This document shows, in pieces, positions 50,501 to 60,360 of a stretch of DNA of 64,000 nt; position 1 is the stretch's first letter; each line of letters starts with the position of its first letter. The notes beneath the pieces were generated by a model. The model saw only the letters and a list, made by a program, of their open reading frames with translations. It ran no database searches and was not told the DNA's origin. A program made the position numbers and the translations under genes. The stretch comes from Cymodocea nodosa (Eukaryota > Streptophyta > Magnoliopsida > Alismatales > Cymodoceaceae): positions 14,728,501 through 14,792,500 of the forward strand of contig CM072344.1 of NCBI GenBank assembly GCA_036874045.1, read 5' to 3'.

Positions 50501-51172
50501 TGATGTGGCAAAGAGGGAAAATAGTTAAAAAAATGGAAGTTTCAAGATTTGTTCCCGCCATCTTCCTAATCATTCTGGTGCAATCCATTTGTCTGAAAAG
50601 TCATTCGATAGGGAGAAATTAATCTCGGAAGATTATAGAAATGCCTTAGAAGCATCAAACGATTTCAATAATATGTGGATCTATGCGTACTAGCTCGAAT
50701 ATCAGAATGTAGGCAGCAAGGTAGTGATCAACACACAAGGGGTGTCAATCTATAGCTCTGGACGAGTAGACGTCATATCATGGACTGTTGGAGAGGGTGA
50801 TATATCGTTGTTGGTCAATAGTTGATAGCTGACTTTGACTGAATTGACCATTAGTTTTGATTGTGATATATCGTTGTTGGTCAATAGTTTAGAATGCAAC
50901 TGAGGATACAAGTGATGTTAATGACAAGGTTGATGCACGAGATTGATGTATTTCGTAGATTGGGGTTGTGATAAGACAGACATCCAAAGGTTCGATTGGG
51001 GCAAACCCTAGCTAAAGGGGGATTGCAATTTACGAGTTTAACTCGACTGATACAAAAGTAGGGTGTCTACAGATGCATTAATGTTTATCAAAGATTAAGT
51101 GTTTGCCTGAATTCATAGACAACAAGAATATGATAATTTCATAGATGAATTTAAAAAATTGAATGTAAATTA
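47582..51172 (+). mobile_element. Decayed hAT-family transposase region, interrupted (U3)
   Basis: Copy of the element at 650-4240, with the RWNS motif just after 48473 and the same internal insertion. Confidence 0.75.
49312..51071. mobile_element. 1.76-kb insertion inside the hAT remnant (U3)
   Basis: Same insertion as 2380-4139. It carries c at 49857 (shared with U2) and the private t at 50991. Confidence 0.5.
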
Positions 51173-52146
51173 AATATAAAAATATCTAATGTAATATTTG
51201 TCTCGTTAAAATTTATAATGTAATTTTAATTTCATTTCACAAAAGAATAATTTATTTTAACTTTATGAGTTTGTATTTGAATGTTCCTCTCTTCTTAATA
51301 TGTATTTAGTTTAAATAATAAGTAATTAGAATTTATAAATATTAATAAATATATATGAATTTATTAGTATATTTAAAATTAAAAATCCGATCAAAAAATT
51401 TGATTAGAATTCAAAATCCGATTGAAAGATCGAAAAATCTGATCAAAATATCAGAGGCAAAAAACAAAATCCAATTGGAGATCCGAAAATCAGATCAAAA
51501 GATCGATTTTCCTCTTCTACGCAGCATATATACATTTTTTAGACTATAATTTCGGCTTTCCTGATTTTTTTGATATTCTTTTGATTAATATGGTTTCCCT
51601 TCTTTTATTTTCACATTGGTTTGCATATCGCACGTTGAGATCGGTGAGTAAACTTCTGTCCTCTCTCCGTCTTTTTTTCTTTTCCTTTATCTTTATTATT
51701 ATTATTATTATATATATATGCATATTTTTTTTCTTCTTCATCACATTTTTATTTCACCTATTATTATTATCTCCTTCGTCATCTCTATTCTTTTTTTCTT
51801 CTTTTATTAGTTTTCTTTTTTCTTCCTTCTATTTTCCTTTTTCTCTTTCCCCTTCTTCTTTCTGCCTTTCCAATTATTATTGATATTTTTGGCCCAAAAA
51901 ATTAGTGATCCACGTATAGAAAAAAAGACTAAACATTAAGAAGCATCGTTCTTGACCCTCATCATGATCCTTGTTGTGATTGTGAATTTCCACTCCTTTT
52001 GTTTGAGATTTTATTTCAAGTTGTTGAGTAGTTCTTTTCATCATAGTATTCTTGATCGATTATGTTTAGAATATATATGCCCATATCATTCAGCAATTTG
52101 TGCACAATTATTGGATACTATCCAAATATATACAAGCTACAATCGA

Positions 52147-52492
52147 TCATTATAGTGTGCTACTGGTTTGTGGCAGGATAATAGCTATCTACATTTTTTC
52201 TTATCCTTCAACAAAATTCAAGATAGAAAGAGATTGACATGATGCGTAAATGAGTCACATATACGTAGAATAATCTTTGGAAGTCTGGTGAAGTAGAATT
52301 TTTTGAGGCAATATTCATCTCTATGGATAGATTAGTCAACGTTGTAATAATAATATCTGCTTCTGCATTTGAATTAGTGATCACGATGATTGCTTTCCAT
52401 GGTCTAACCATGATCACCGTCAAGCAAAAAGCTTGCTATTGTGTGTGCCAAAAACGTGCTAATTAAACATGGAAATATCATAAAGCATGCAT
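52147..52492. repeat. GRP downstream flank in its native setting (U3 edge)
   Basis: Copy of 5215-5560 at the array edge. Here it is followed, after about 140 bp of AT-rich DNA, by a GRP upstream-region remnant (52630-52885) and then the GRP-B gene. It therefore shows the arrangement that existed before the tandem junction formed. Confidence 0.75.
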
Positions 52493-52572
52493 GCAGCTTG
52501 GTTAATTTCTTAAACTTTTTTGAATTTTTTGAATATGCACTAGCACCTTTAGATTTTTTAAATTTTTTCAAC

Positions 52573-52885
52573 TTTCTTTGAATTTCTGTTTCTCTCATTT
52601 TTCAAATTTTACTAAACTTTCCGGTGCCACTAACACCTCCTATTGTAAGAGAATAGTACCAACTATTGTAAGAGAATGGGAATCGTTTGCATGTGAGGTA
52701 GCTGACTTTGTTAACTGATAATTACAAAGATGGAAGCGAAATGCTGCTGAACCCTAGCTAGATGCTTTCCATGCCGAAACAATAATGTTCATGGAAAACT
52801 TGAAAGTATTGTTAATGCAATTGACAATGAAATGATCATGAGGAACTTTCAAAATATGCGTTGGTGATATGGTAGTCTTTCAAGA
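52573..52885 (-). pseudogene. Promoter remnant of a lost GRP copy (locus D)
   Basis: From about 52640 to 52885 the sequence aligns with the upstream region of GRP-A (about 14170-14395). Shared words include gtaagagaatggg, gaggtagctgactttgt, agatggaagcgaaat and aacaataatgttcatgg. It is followed directly by GRP-B 3' DNA rather than by more promoter. No GRP coding sequence, TATA box or leader lies between the downstream flank (52147-52492) and this piece. The simplest reading is a GRP gene whose body was deleted. 52573-52640 is AT-rich and unassigned. Confidence 0.65.
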
Positions 52886-52998
52886 TAATTATTGGCAACC
52901 CTCTTTTTAAGAAAAGTTGCACAAACAACACTAGATCGAAGGCAATTAATAAAGTTGCGAATGCAAGAATGCCTGCAAACTAATCGAACGTGGTTGGT

Positions 52999-53004
52999 TT
53001 TATT
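52999..53004 (-). terminator. Poly(A) signal of GRP-B
   Basis: AATAAA on the minus strand in the shared context GTTCGAATAAAACC. It is closer to the stop codon than in GRP-A or GRP-C because the 3' UTR is shorter. Confidence 0.6.
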
Positions 53005-53098
53005 CGAACTACAGTACATAACCAATGAACCCTCTACTACTACAACAACAACAACAACTCATTATTAAGTGTGGATGTTGAGGTCCAACCATTCGTTC

Positions 53099-53120
53099 AT
53101 GTTGTCATCGTCGACACCAT
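53099..53120 (-). promoter_or_regulatory. 3'-UTR stem-loop of GRP-B (imperfect)
   Basis: Counterpart of the GRP-A stem-loop (13662-13683). One pair is broken and one becomes G-U, leaving seven Watson-Crick pairs. Confidence 0.4.
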
Positions 53121-53133
53121 TTAAAGTGCATAA

Positions 53134-53427
53134 TCACCACCTTCCATAGCCTGGATATCCTCCGTAGCGAGGATATCCTCCATAGCTAGGATATCCTCCG
53201 TAGTACGGGTAACCTCCCATTGACGACGTGGCACTTCCATAGCCGGAGCCATATCCAGATCCGTATCCCCCGCCAAACGGGCCACCGCCACCTCCACTGC
53301 CGCCACCACCACCTCCAGCGTTGACGCTGCTGTACATTCCCTGGAGCTCCCTTGATGCAGTGGCCATGCTCACGCAGAGCACGACCGCCAGAACTGCAAC
53401 TACGGCCAACTTAAGGCTACCGGCCAT
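53134..53427 (-). CDS. GRP-B, small secreted Gly/Tyr-rich protein
   Basis: A 97-residue single-exon paralogue of GRP-A. It shares the signal peptide (two substitutions in the first 25 residues), RELQGMYSSV, PFGGG, the YGSG repeats and SATSSMGGYPYYGGYP. It differs by a Ser interrupting the Gly run (G6-S-G5, residues 38-49), loss of the YG before PFGGG, and a longer tail with four successive GGYP-type repeats ending in GYGRW. A TATA box lies 96 bp upstream and an AATAAA 130 bp downstream of the stop. The frame is undamaged, so it is probably functional. An exported wall-associated role is likely but unproven. Confidence 0.9.
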   Translation of the reverse strand: MAGSLKLAVVAVLAVVLCVSMATASRELQGMYSSVNAGGGGGGSGGGGGPFGGGYGSGYGSGYGSATSSMGGYPYYGGYPSYGGYPRYGGYPGYGRW

Positions 53428-53522
53428 TTTTGTTTATTCAATCAAGGAGATCGAACAACGTTAGAGATAAATTGTTTGCTGGTGTTGTACTTGCGTGAGA
53501 TTGTTAGCAGCCCATGAGGGGG

Positions 53523-53530
53523 TATTTATA
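53523..53530 (-). promoter_or_regulatory. TATA box of GRP-B
   Basis: CTATAAATAC on the minus strand, 96 bp before the GRP-B start. It matches GRP-A and GRP-C in sequence and nearly in spacing. Confidence 0.8.
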
Positions 53531-54038
53531 GGAATTTGATTCATGTATACATAGATATCTCTCTACTTCATGCATGTTACCTTGATAGAAATATTCGAAC
53601 CCTTACATCACATAGATCTTCCAGCATGGATTCCAATTATTCTAGGTGAATAGAACCAGTTAAGTAAGAGAATGGGCATGCGTGCATGTGATTTCGCTGA
53701 CTTTGTAAAATAAACTACGTAGAGATTTGGAAGTGTAGTATTGCTGCTAAATCCTAGATGCTTATCATTCCCGGACAATAATGTTCCTGGCAAAACCTTA
53801 AAGTCTTGTTGAAGTAGTTGGCAATGAAATCATCATGAAGAGATTTCAAAGTATGCATCGATGGTTTGGTATATTTTGCGATAAAACGCATGATATTTGT
53901 CTTATATATATAATAAATTACGCGACCATTGAAAACATCACAATCACCACTTACGTTATAAGAAAGATGGATGAGAATGGACTAGTAGTTGTATGATCTA
54001 TCGAGACATGCAATGAAACAAAAAAATAGGTACATATG

Positions 54039-54067
54039 CACATGCCTTCTTTGCTTCCATGCATGTG
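54039..54067 (-). promoter_or_regulatory. RY-motif element upstream of GRP-B (half decayed)
   Basis: The right arm ccatgcatgtg is intact. The left arm reads cacatgccttc, so the palindrome is lost but one CATGCA remains. Confidence 0.35.
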
Positions 54068-54419
54068 AATTATAGAGTTGACAAAGTCCTTTTTGTTTCA
54101 GCTTCCTTCTCCTCATGTCAAATGCATCTTATATATAAATGACATTACAAATAGATGCTAATTGGGTGGTGCTTTTTAATAATAGAAACACATTGCGACT
54201 TAGAATGGTAGCATATGCATGCATGCATGCATGATACTCATCAAACTATGTCATTTTTATGTGTCATGTATCTTGAGTATCTGCTGCTGTTCAGTATAGC
54301 TATTTTGACATTTTCTTTATCTTTTCCTGCAATTAAAGATGAAATCAAAGATTTTGGTATCCACATTTGGTTGAGTTCATTCAAATTAATACTTAAAGGA
54401 TGAGATTTATATTACTTAG

Positions 54420-54860
54420 TTATCCACATCTTATTTTCATTTTTCCTTTTTAGCAAAACCGTTTCCAAAGGATATGTCATTTGAGTTAATTAAGGCCATG
54501 TCTACAACCATATGGTCTTTGTTAAGAGATGAGTTAATTGAATCTCTTCTTTCCACAAGCAAATTTGCTAACCATAGATTTTAGACTAGCAATTTGACTC
54601 TTGAATTCATCAATTTCCTTTTCGAAAGATTTCATTCTAAAAGAATGATTTTGCAACTAAATATTTTTATCTAAAATTTCACTTTGAAGATCCCTAGTTG
54701 CTTTATATTCATCTTTTCTATCATTTTCATTTAATTCGTTGTTTTCTTCAAGATCATGAACATAAATCAAATTTTCTTTATGCAGAAATTTTAGTTTCTT
54801 ATACTTTATTTTCGTGGGTTTTTTGCTCAACATCTAAATAAAAAAGAGCAACAAAATCAA
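54420..54860 (-). mobile_element. Possible retroelement fossil with coiled-coil-like coding
   Basis: The minus strand can be read as a Lys/Glu/Asn/Leu-rich, coiled-coil-like segment (for example VHDLEENNELNENDRKDEYK), of the kind found in gag regions of plant Ty1/copia elements. It is broken and has no diagnostic domain, so the assignment is weak. Confidence 0.3.
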
Positions 54861-55606
54861 GATTTAAAACTTAGGAAGAATTGACAGCAAGGTTTGGAGA
54901 GGTTAATAGCAGATTAGTAAAAGAGAATCACATTGTTAAAATAAAAAGAGACTTACTAGAAAAATGAATGTCAGCTTTGATATTCAATCAAAAAGTTCAA
55001 AGATTAGCCTAAAGAGTGTCAAAAATGGTGAGTCATTTGATGAGAGGTCACCAGAAAGCTATTGTAAAAGCTGTCAAAGAGGCATTGGAGTGTGGGTCTG
55101 GACGTTGGAGTTGTTTGGATAGGCTTATTGACGTTAACGTCATTCTAGAGATATATTTTCTTTGAAGATTGGACAGTCGGAGAGTGATAGAAGAGTCAGT
55201 CATCGGAGTTCTTGGGTGCTCGCTAGAGTTTTCCCTAGGTTGTTAGATCCATTGCAAGCTTTACTAGAGAAGATGTTTGGGATCACTAGAGCGAGTTGAA
55301 ATTTGACGATCCAAGGGGCATTTCAATGTCGAGGTAAAGAGCTTTTGCGGATAGAGGTTTGGTGGTTTTAATGGAGTGGAAATGTAGGGTGTTCATGGTT
55401 CTTCGGGCGAGTAATCTCTTGTTGGAGTTGTTAGACGTCATCAGAGTCAGAAGCATTATTCAAAGTTTGCTAGTGAAGTTTGATTTCAATGCAAACAAGG
55501 TGTTTCATAGGTGAATGATGCGTGACATTGGAACTCAAGTCCTTGCTCTGTTAGGCGTCGCTTAAATGGTTGATTCCAAGGGGAGTATTATAGAGGAACA
55601 GAAGGT
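54861..55606. other. Unassigned stretch, probably transposon debris
   Basis: No gene is recognised. 55020-55600 is purine-rich and more GC-rich than its surroundings, with repeated 'gttggag/gttagacgtc/cggag' words similar in style to the insertion inside the hAT remnant. No alignment between them could be established by eye. Confidence 0.3.
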
Positions 55607-55626
55607 GGGGGGGGGGGGGGGGGGGG
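55607..55626 (+). repeat. Poly(G) run of 20
   Basis: Twenty consecutive G between gaaggt and acgctc. It is extreme for this AT-rich DNA and could fold as a G-quadruplex or be a sequencing or assembly length error. Confidence 0.9.
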
Positions 55627-55664
55627 ACGCTCAATGGATGCTTTACAAGACAACAGGGTATTAG

Positions 55665-55940
55665 TGAGGACTACCTATTGTTGCGTATCATTATATGTCT
55701 CATATAATGATAGTTTTTTTAATCGTTACCATATCCTTATGTAGCCACCACAAAATATTATATGGTGACACTTTTTTAGATCGTCACTATAATCTTCTCC
55801 AACTGTCATTATATATCATATTTAGTAACGGTTTATTAGACTGCTACTATAACATTTTCTAGCTATCACTATATGGACATATAGTGACAGTGACGAAGGT
55901 TGTTACTGTTTTCATGTTGTAGTTGCTACTATATATATAT
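55665..55940. mobile_element. CACTA-like subterminal repeat array (remnant)
   Basis: Repeated inverted modules of the form 'tatagtgacnnnn...nnngtcactata' (for example tatggtgacacttttttaga followed by tcgtcactataat, and catatagtgacagtgacg) recur at roughly 60-bp spacing. Such GTGACGG/CCGTCAC modules are typical of the subterminal regions of plant CACTA (En/Spm) elements. No transposase is present, and terminal CACTA ends were not found. Confidence 0.45.
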
Positions 55941-56949
55941 TTTTAATTTTCAAGGTCTCTTTCCGTATTTCTTTTTTTATCTTTATTATTCTCCTTAATT
56001 AATTTCTTTTCCCTTTTTTTATTTTTTAAAATTTGCTTTAGATATCTATATCTTAATTATGACTAAAATGTTTAATTTCATTTTAGATATTATAATTAAT
56101 ATGTTACTGACTTATTAAGGTTCAATTAATTTATATTAAGACATTTTACTTTTTGTATAATATATTTATATTTACATTTAATCCTACCGAACTTAAAGTT
56201 CGCTCAGACCAAACTTATATTCGATACGACTGAATGTAAATATGTATATATTAATATATATTAACAACATTAAGTTATAATAAAAAGCTAAAAAATAGAT
56301 TTACGATTATTACTAATTTTATTTATGATTATTAATTAAAATAATTGATTTGATTTTGTTATTATTATTTATAATAAGCAATTAGTACTAGTAATTAATC
56401 TATATGTATATAATAAATACATAATACTATTAATAATAAATAAATAAATACATAATTATATCATTACATTTATATCTTAATATATATACTAATGTTATAT
56501 ATTAATATACATGACATTAATATATATTAATAATATTAAGTAATAAAGAAAAGCTAAAAAGTCTACATTATCTACTTTATGTATAATATATAATTAACTT
56601 ATACTTTAATGGTATTATTATAATAATTTTTTGATTACCAAAAGCCCTCCCTGCACTCCTGCCTAAACCTGCGTACATTTCACCAAAACCAACTCCCTAC
56701 GCACATTTTTTGAAGATGATTTCATCGTCGTGCACATTCTATCCATTTGCCATACACTTTCACCTTTGATAGCCAACATCCACCCCTCTTCTCTTTTGTT
56801 AAGGGACGAATGATTATCATGGATACCTAGGTTAAAAAGTAAATATTTTAAAAGTTTTAACGTATATTAAAGATTAAGAGGTTGCTAATCATGATATGTG
56901 CTCAACAAGAACATGATGATTAGATGAATAATTTTGCTAATATCAACAT
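55941..56949. other. AT-rich intergenic DNA
   Basis: 56020-56640 is extremely AT-rich with 'atatattaatatatatta' words. 56640-56780 is briefly C-rich with no frame of note. No gene is seen. Confidence 0.5.
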
Positions 56950-57774
56950 TGAAACAAAAAGAGTAACTACTTTTTTCCTTTTAATTTTGTAAAAATGTAA
57001 ATTTTCCTTTATCATGTAATTTTTCTTTATAATGATTTTCTGTAATTTTTTGGATGTGTAGTGTGTGTTGAAATTTGAACTTCAATGAAGTAAAAGTTTA
57101 ATTTTTTAAAATCTAATTTTAAAGGCTAAAATAAACTTCAACTTTTATTTTAATTTTAAGGTTTTATGATAATTTTTAACACGAATTGATACAAAAATAT
57201 GGCACAAAGTATGACACAACCAAGATGGTGGATCGAAACGAAATGACATGATTAGGCCGAAGGCTATGTTTGGATCGTATCATCAGGAGTGAGTTTGAGT
57301 ACAGACCAGATGACCTGAACAGTGAATAGTATAGACATGATACGACTGGTATGTATTTGTGTGATAATGGTTATCTAGTAGTTTGTGGGAGGGTAATGGC
57401 TATCTACATTATTTGTTCTTATCTTTTCCAAAAAGTCCATGATATACGGAAAGAGATTGAGATGAATGGGTTACATATACGTAGAATAATCTATTGGAAG
57501 CCTGTATTGAAGTAGAAGTCTTTCAGGCGATAGTTTAGTCGACATTGTAATAATAATATCTGCTTCTACGTATGAATTAGTGATCAGATGATAAAGCGAT
57601 TGAAATTTTGCTTTCGATGGTCAAACCATGACTGCGGTGAACAAGCAAGCAATCTGTTAGAGTCTACGTCAAAAACATGCAAAGTAAACATGGAAGCATT
57701 ATAAAACAGATAATAACTGGCAGCCCTGATTTCAATCAAAGTTCATACTTGCAAACTAATCGAACATGGTTGGC

Positions 57775-57780
57775 TTTATT
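57775..57780 (-). terminator. Poly(A) signal of GRP-C
   Basis: AATAAA on the minus strand in the shared context GTTCGAATAAAGCC. Confidence 0.6.
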
Positions 57781-57948
57781 CGAACTACACTACATTACAT
57801 TACATAATAAGCCTTCTACTGCTGCAATCGATCATTAATACTGAACACAAAATAACACACACCAAGCTAGCTACAGACATATATGGATAGAAAGTGGCTG
57901 CATGCATGTTATTATTAAGTGTCCATGATGATGTCCAACCATGCGTGC

Positions 57949-57970
57949 ATGGTGTCGTCGTCGACACCAT
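57949..57970 (-). promoter_or_regulatory. 3'-UTR stem-loop of GRP-C
   Basis: Same perfect 9-bp stem and 4-nt loop as in GRP-A. It lies inside the tract that is identical between the two genes. Confidence 0.5.
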
Positions 57971-57986
57971 CTAAAGTGCGCGATCA

Positions 57987-58244
57987 TCAATAGCGGGGAT
58001 AACCGGGATATCCTCCGTAGTACGGGTAACCTCCCATTGACGACGTGGCACTTCCATAGCCGGAGCCATATCCAGATCCGTATCCCCCTCCAAAGGGGCC
58101 ATATCCGCCTCCACCACCGCCGCCACCACCTCCAGCTCTGACGCTGCTATACATCCCCTGAAGCTCCCTTGATGCAGTGGCCATGCTCACGCAGAGCACG
58201 ACCACCAGAACTGCAACTACGGCAAACTTAAGGCTACTGGCCAT
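57987..58244 (-). CDS. GRP-C, small secreted Gly/Tyr-rich protein
   Basis: An 85-residue single-exon paralogue. The signal peptide (MASSLKFAVV...SMATAS), RELQGMYSSVRA, a run of ten Gly, YGPFGGG, YGSG repeats and the GGYPGYPRY end match GRP-A, except for Gly3Ser and the lack of the Arg inserted after LQG. From the stop codon back through most of the mature-protein coding region, the nucleotide sequence is the same as GRP-A, unlike the diverged flanks. TATA box 102 bp upstream, AATAAA about 207 bp past the stop. Probably functional and exported. Confidence 0.9.
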   Translation of the reverse strand: MASSLKFAVVAVLVVVLCVSMATASRELQGMYSSVRAGGGGGGGGGGYGPFGGGYGSGYGSGYGSATSSMGGYPYYGGYPGYPRY

Positions 58245-58345
58245 TCTTGTTTAATCAATTAAGGAGGCAGGCTACAAGAGATCACACGATAACTTTCTAG
58301 CTGGTGGTGTACTTGGGTGAGATTGTTAGCAGCCGATGAGGGGGG

Positions 58346-58353
58346 TATTTATA
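58346..58353 (-). promoter_or_regulatory. TATA box of GRP-C
   Basis: CTATAAATAC on the minus strand, 102 bp before the start codon. Confidence 0.8.
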
Positions 58354-58832
58354 GGATTTTGATTCATGTATACCGATAGATATCTGTCTACTTCATGTTA
58401 CCCTGAGAAATATTCAAACCCGTACATCACATAGATCTTCCAGCATGGATTCCAATTATTCTAGGTGAATAGTGCCAGCTATTGTAAGAGAATGGGGATG
58501 GTTGCATGTGAGGTAGCTGACTTTGCAAATTAATATGCGAAATGGAAGCGAAATGCTGCTGAACCCTAGGTGCTTATCATGCCCAGACAATAATGTTCAT
58601 GGCAAAACTTTAAAGTAATTTTAATGTAATTGACAATGAACCGAACATGAAGAGCTTTCAAAATATGCGTTGGTGATGTGTTACTCTTTAAGATATATGG
58701 TATACCGTAAATTACATGGTAATTTAAAACATCGCAACCACCAATTTCGTTATAAGAAGGATGGATCCCACTAGACTAGTGGCGGTATGATTTATCGAGA
58801 CATGCAATGAAAAAATAAAATCGGTATAGAGG

Positions 58833-58861
58833 CACATGCATGCGTTGCTTCCGTGCATGTG
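58833..58861 (-). promoter_or_regulatory. RY-motif palindrome upstream of GRP-C (imperfect)
   Basis: Arms cacatgcatgc and ccgtgcatgtg are separated by 7 nt, with two mismatches relative to perfect pairing. The left CATGCA is kept. Confidence 0.4.
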
Positions 58862-59514
58862 AATTACAGAAGTTGATCAACAGATTTAACGCTTTTATTT
58901 AATCTTCCTTCTCCTCAGGTCAAATGCATCTTATGTATATGTCGTGACAAATAGATGCTTGGGTCGTGCTTTTGAATAATAGAAATGCATTTCGACTTAG
59001 AATGGTAGCACCTGCAAGCATGCAGCCCATGAATCTAAGTGAGAAATGCAGGAAATGTGTAATGAAAATGAGTCGGCTCCGACCTGTAGTGGTAGACTAG
59101 CATATCGATTAATTTAAGTTCTTCATCTTCTTGTATAAAAAATTTGGAGGTCCTAGGTTAGGGAGTTTGATTAATTTAAATTCAATGACAGTTGTGCTGA
59201 CGAAATTCTTTGCTCTCTTCAATTCTACCAGTTACTGCATGGAATCGCGTTTTAACGTGGTTTTTTTTAATATTAAAAATATTGTTGTTGCTTAAACATA
59301 CATTTATAATATATGTGATCTTTTAAGAATTAATTAATAATGTTACACCTTACACTGAAAAAAAGATGCTTCATTTTATATCATGTCAATCATGTGAAAT
59401 AGACATAAAAAGACGTATGAGTTTGTTGTTTACCTACGAAATAATACTATACAATTCAAAGTTTAATGAAATCGTCTATTAATGTTTAGGAAATCTATCT
59501 TTGAAATTTATATG

Positions 59515-60360
59515 GCATATGTGGACATTTTATACTCATATTCAACAATATTATAATATTTTAGATACTTTAAGCTTATATCTAGAACATGTATATTATA
59601 TTTTAGATAGTTTAGGGTTATATCTAAGAACATATAATATTTGATTATGTGTAGGAGAATATTGGTAATTTGACCACGCACAAGGGTATTTTGGTGATTT
59701 GATTATGCATAGTAATATTTTAGTACTTAGGCTATGTAGTGTTATTTTGGAAATTTGGCTACGTATTGGAGTATTTTAGTGATTTGGTTGCATAGGGATT
59801 TTTCTTATATTATAAATGGTATGATTATTTAGGTATGTATTTGTTCCAATTTTATCAAGATGTCTCCGAAGAGAATATTTAGGTATGCATTTGTAATACA
59901 TGAGACCGCTCAAGAATTAATTAGTAATTCTACACCATACACTTTACAGAGAAAGATACTTTGTATGTATCATATAAATCACATCAAATACACATGATAT
60001 AAAACTATATAAGATTTCATTGCTTATAAAGAAGAGTACAAGGTAATGTTGTATAATTCAAATTTATAATAAAATCAATAGATAATGTTTGAGCATCTAT
60101 TATTGGGGGTTCGAAAAACATGTGAAGGTAATTTATACTCATTGTAGAATATGTTAAATGGTTTAAACTCTTATCTAGAAGCATTTGATGTTTTGGATTT
60201 GTGTAGGGGCATTTTAGTAATTTAGTCATACAGGGATATTTTTGTAATTTTACTATGAGCACATTTTCTCTATAGTATTTTGACATTGGTATATATATTT
60301 TCATGTCAAAATATATATATTTAGATAGTTTAGGCTTATATTTAATGGTGTAATACTGTA
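59515..60360. repeat. Degenerate AT-rich repeats beside GRP-C
   Basis: 59515-59650 resembles the 55-bp array at 15180-15440. From 59652 to about 59795 there are five imperfect ~29-bp copies of 'gggtattttggtgatttgat' + 'tatgcata'. Diverged copies of the same words recur at 60120-60260. An open frame at 60017-60304 (minus) has no recognisable motif. This may be eroded terminal-repeat DNA of a retroelement. Confidence 0.5.

Larger units (their letters stand above)
36930..52572. repeat. Tandem unit U3 (15,643 bp), right end of the array
   Basis: Third complete unit and the last of the array. It carries three private bases near its outer end: t at 50991, c at 51951 and a at 52551. After 52572 the sequence no longer continues into the subtilase intron as it does in the other units, but into a GRP promoter remnant. 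This makes 52572 the native right boundary of the duplicated segment. Confidence 0.93.
53428..54200 (-). promoter_or_regulatory. GRP-B upstream region
   Basis: Aligns with about 13961-14735 upstream of GRP-A at lower identity than between GRP-A units. Homology fades near 54200-54235 at a (TGCA)n/(CATG)n run. No other gene lies here. Confidence 0.6.
56990..59470 (-). repeat. GRP-C cassette, homologous to the GRP-A cassette
   Basis: About 2.5 kb aligns in order with 12730-15180: AT-rich left edge, conserved downstream flank (57365-57720), gene, promoter and distal upstream region. Small indels are scattered throughout and flank identity is clearly below that between tandem units. It is an older duplicate of the same cassette, in the same orientation. 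Confidence 0.8.

Noticed and set aside
1-52572. Tandem array as a pure assembly artefact
   Set aside because: Units differ by specific substitutions and small insertions, and the array ends in a distinct flank with private variants. An artefact cannot be wholly excluded without raw reads.
53121-53312. Minus-strand frame overlapping GRP-B in another phase
   Set aside because: Its Met/Glu/Asp/Ile-rich translation is the out-of-frame reading of the GRP repeats.
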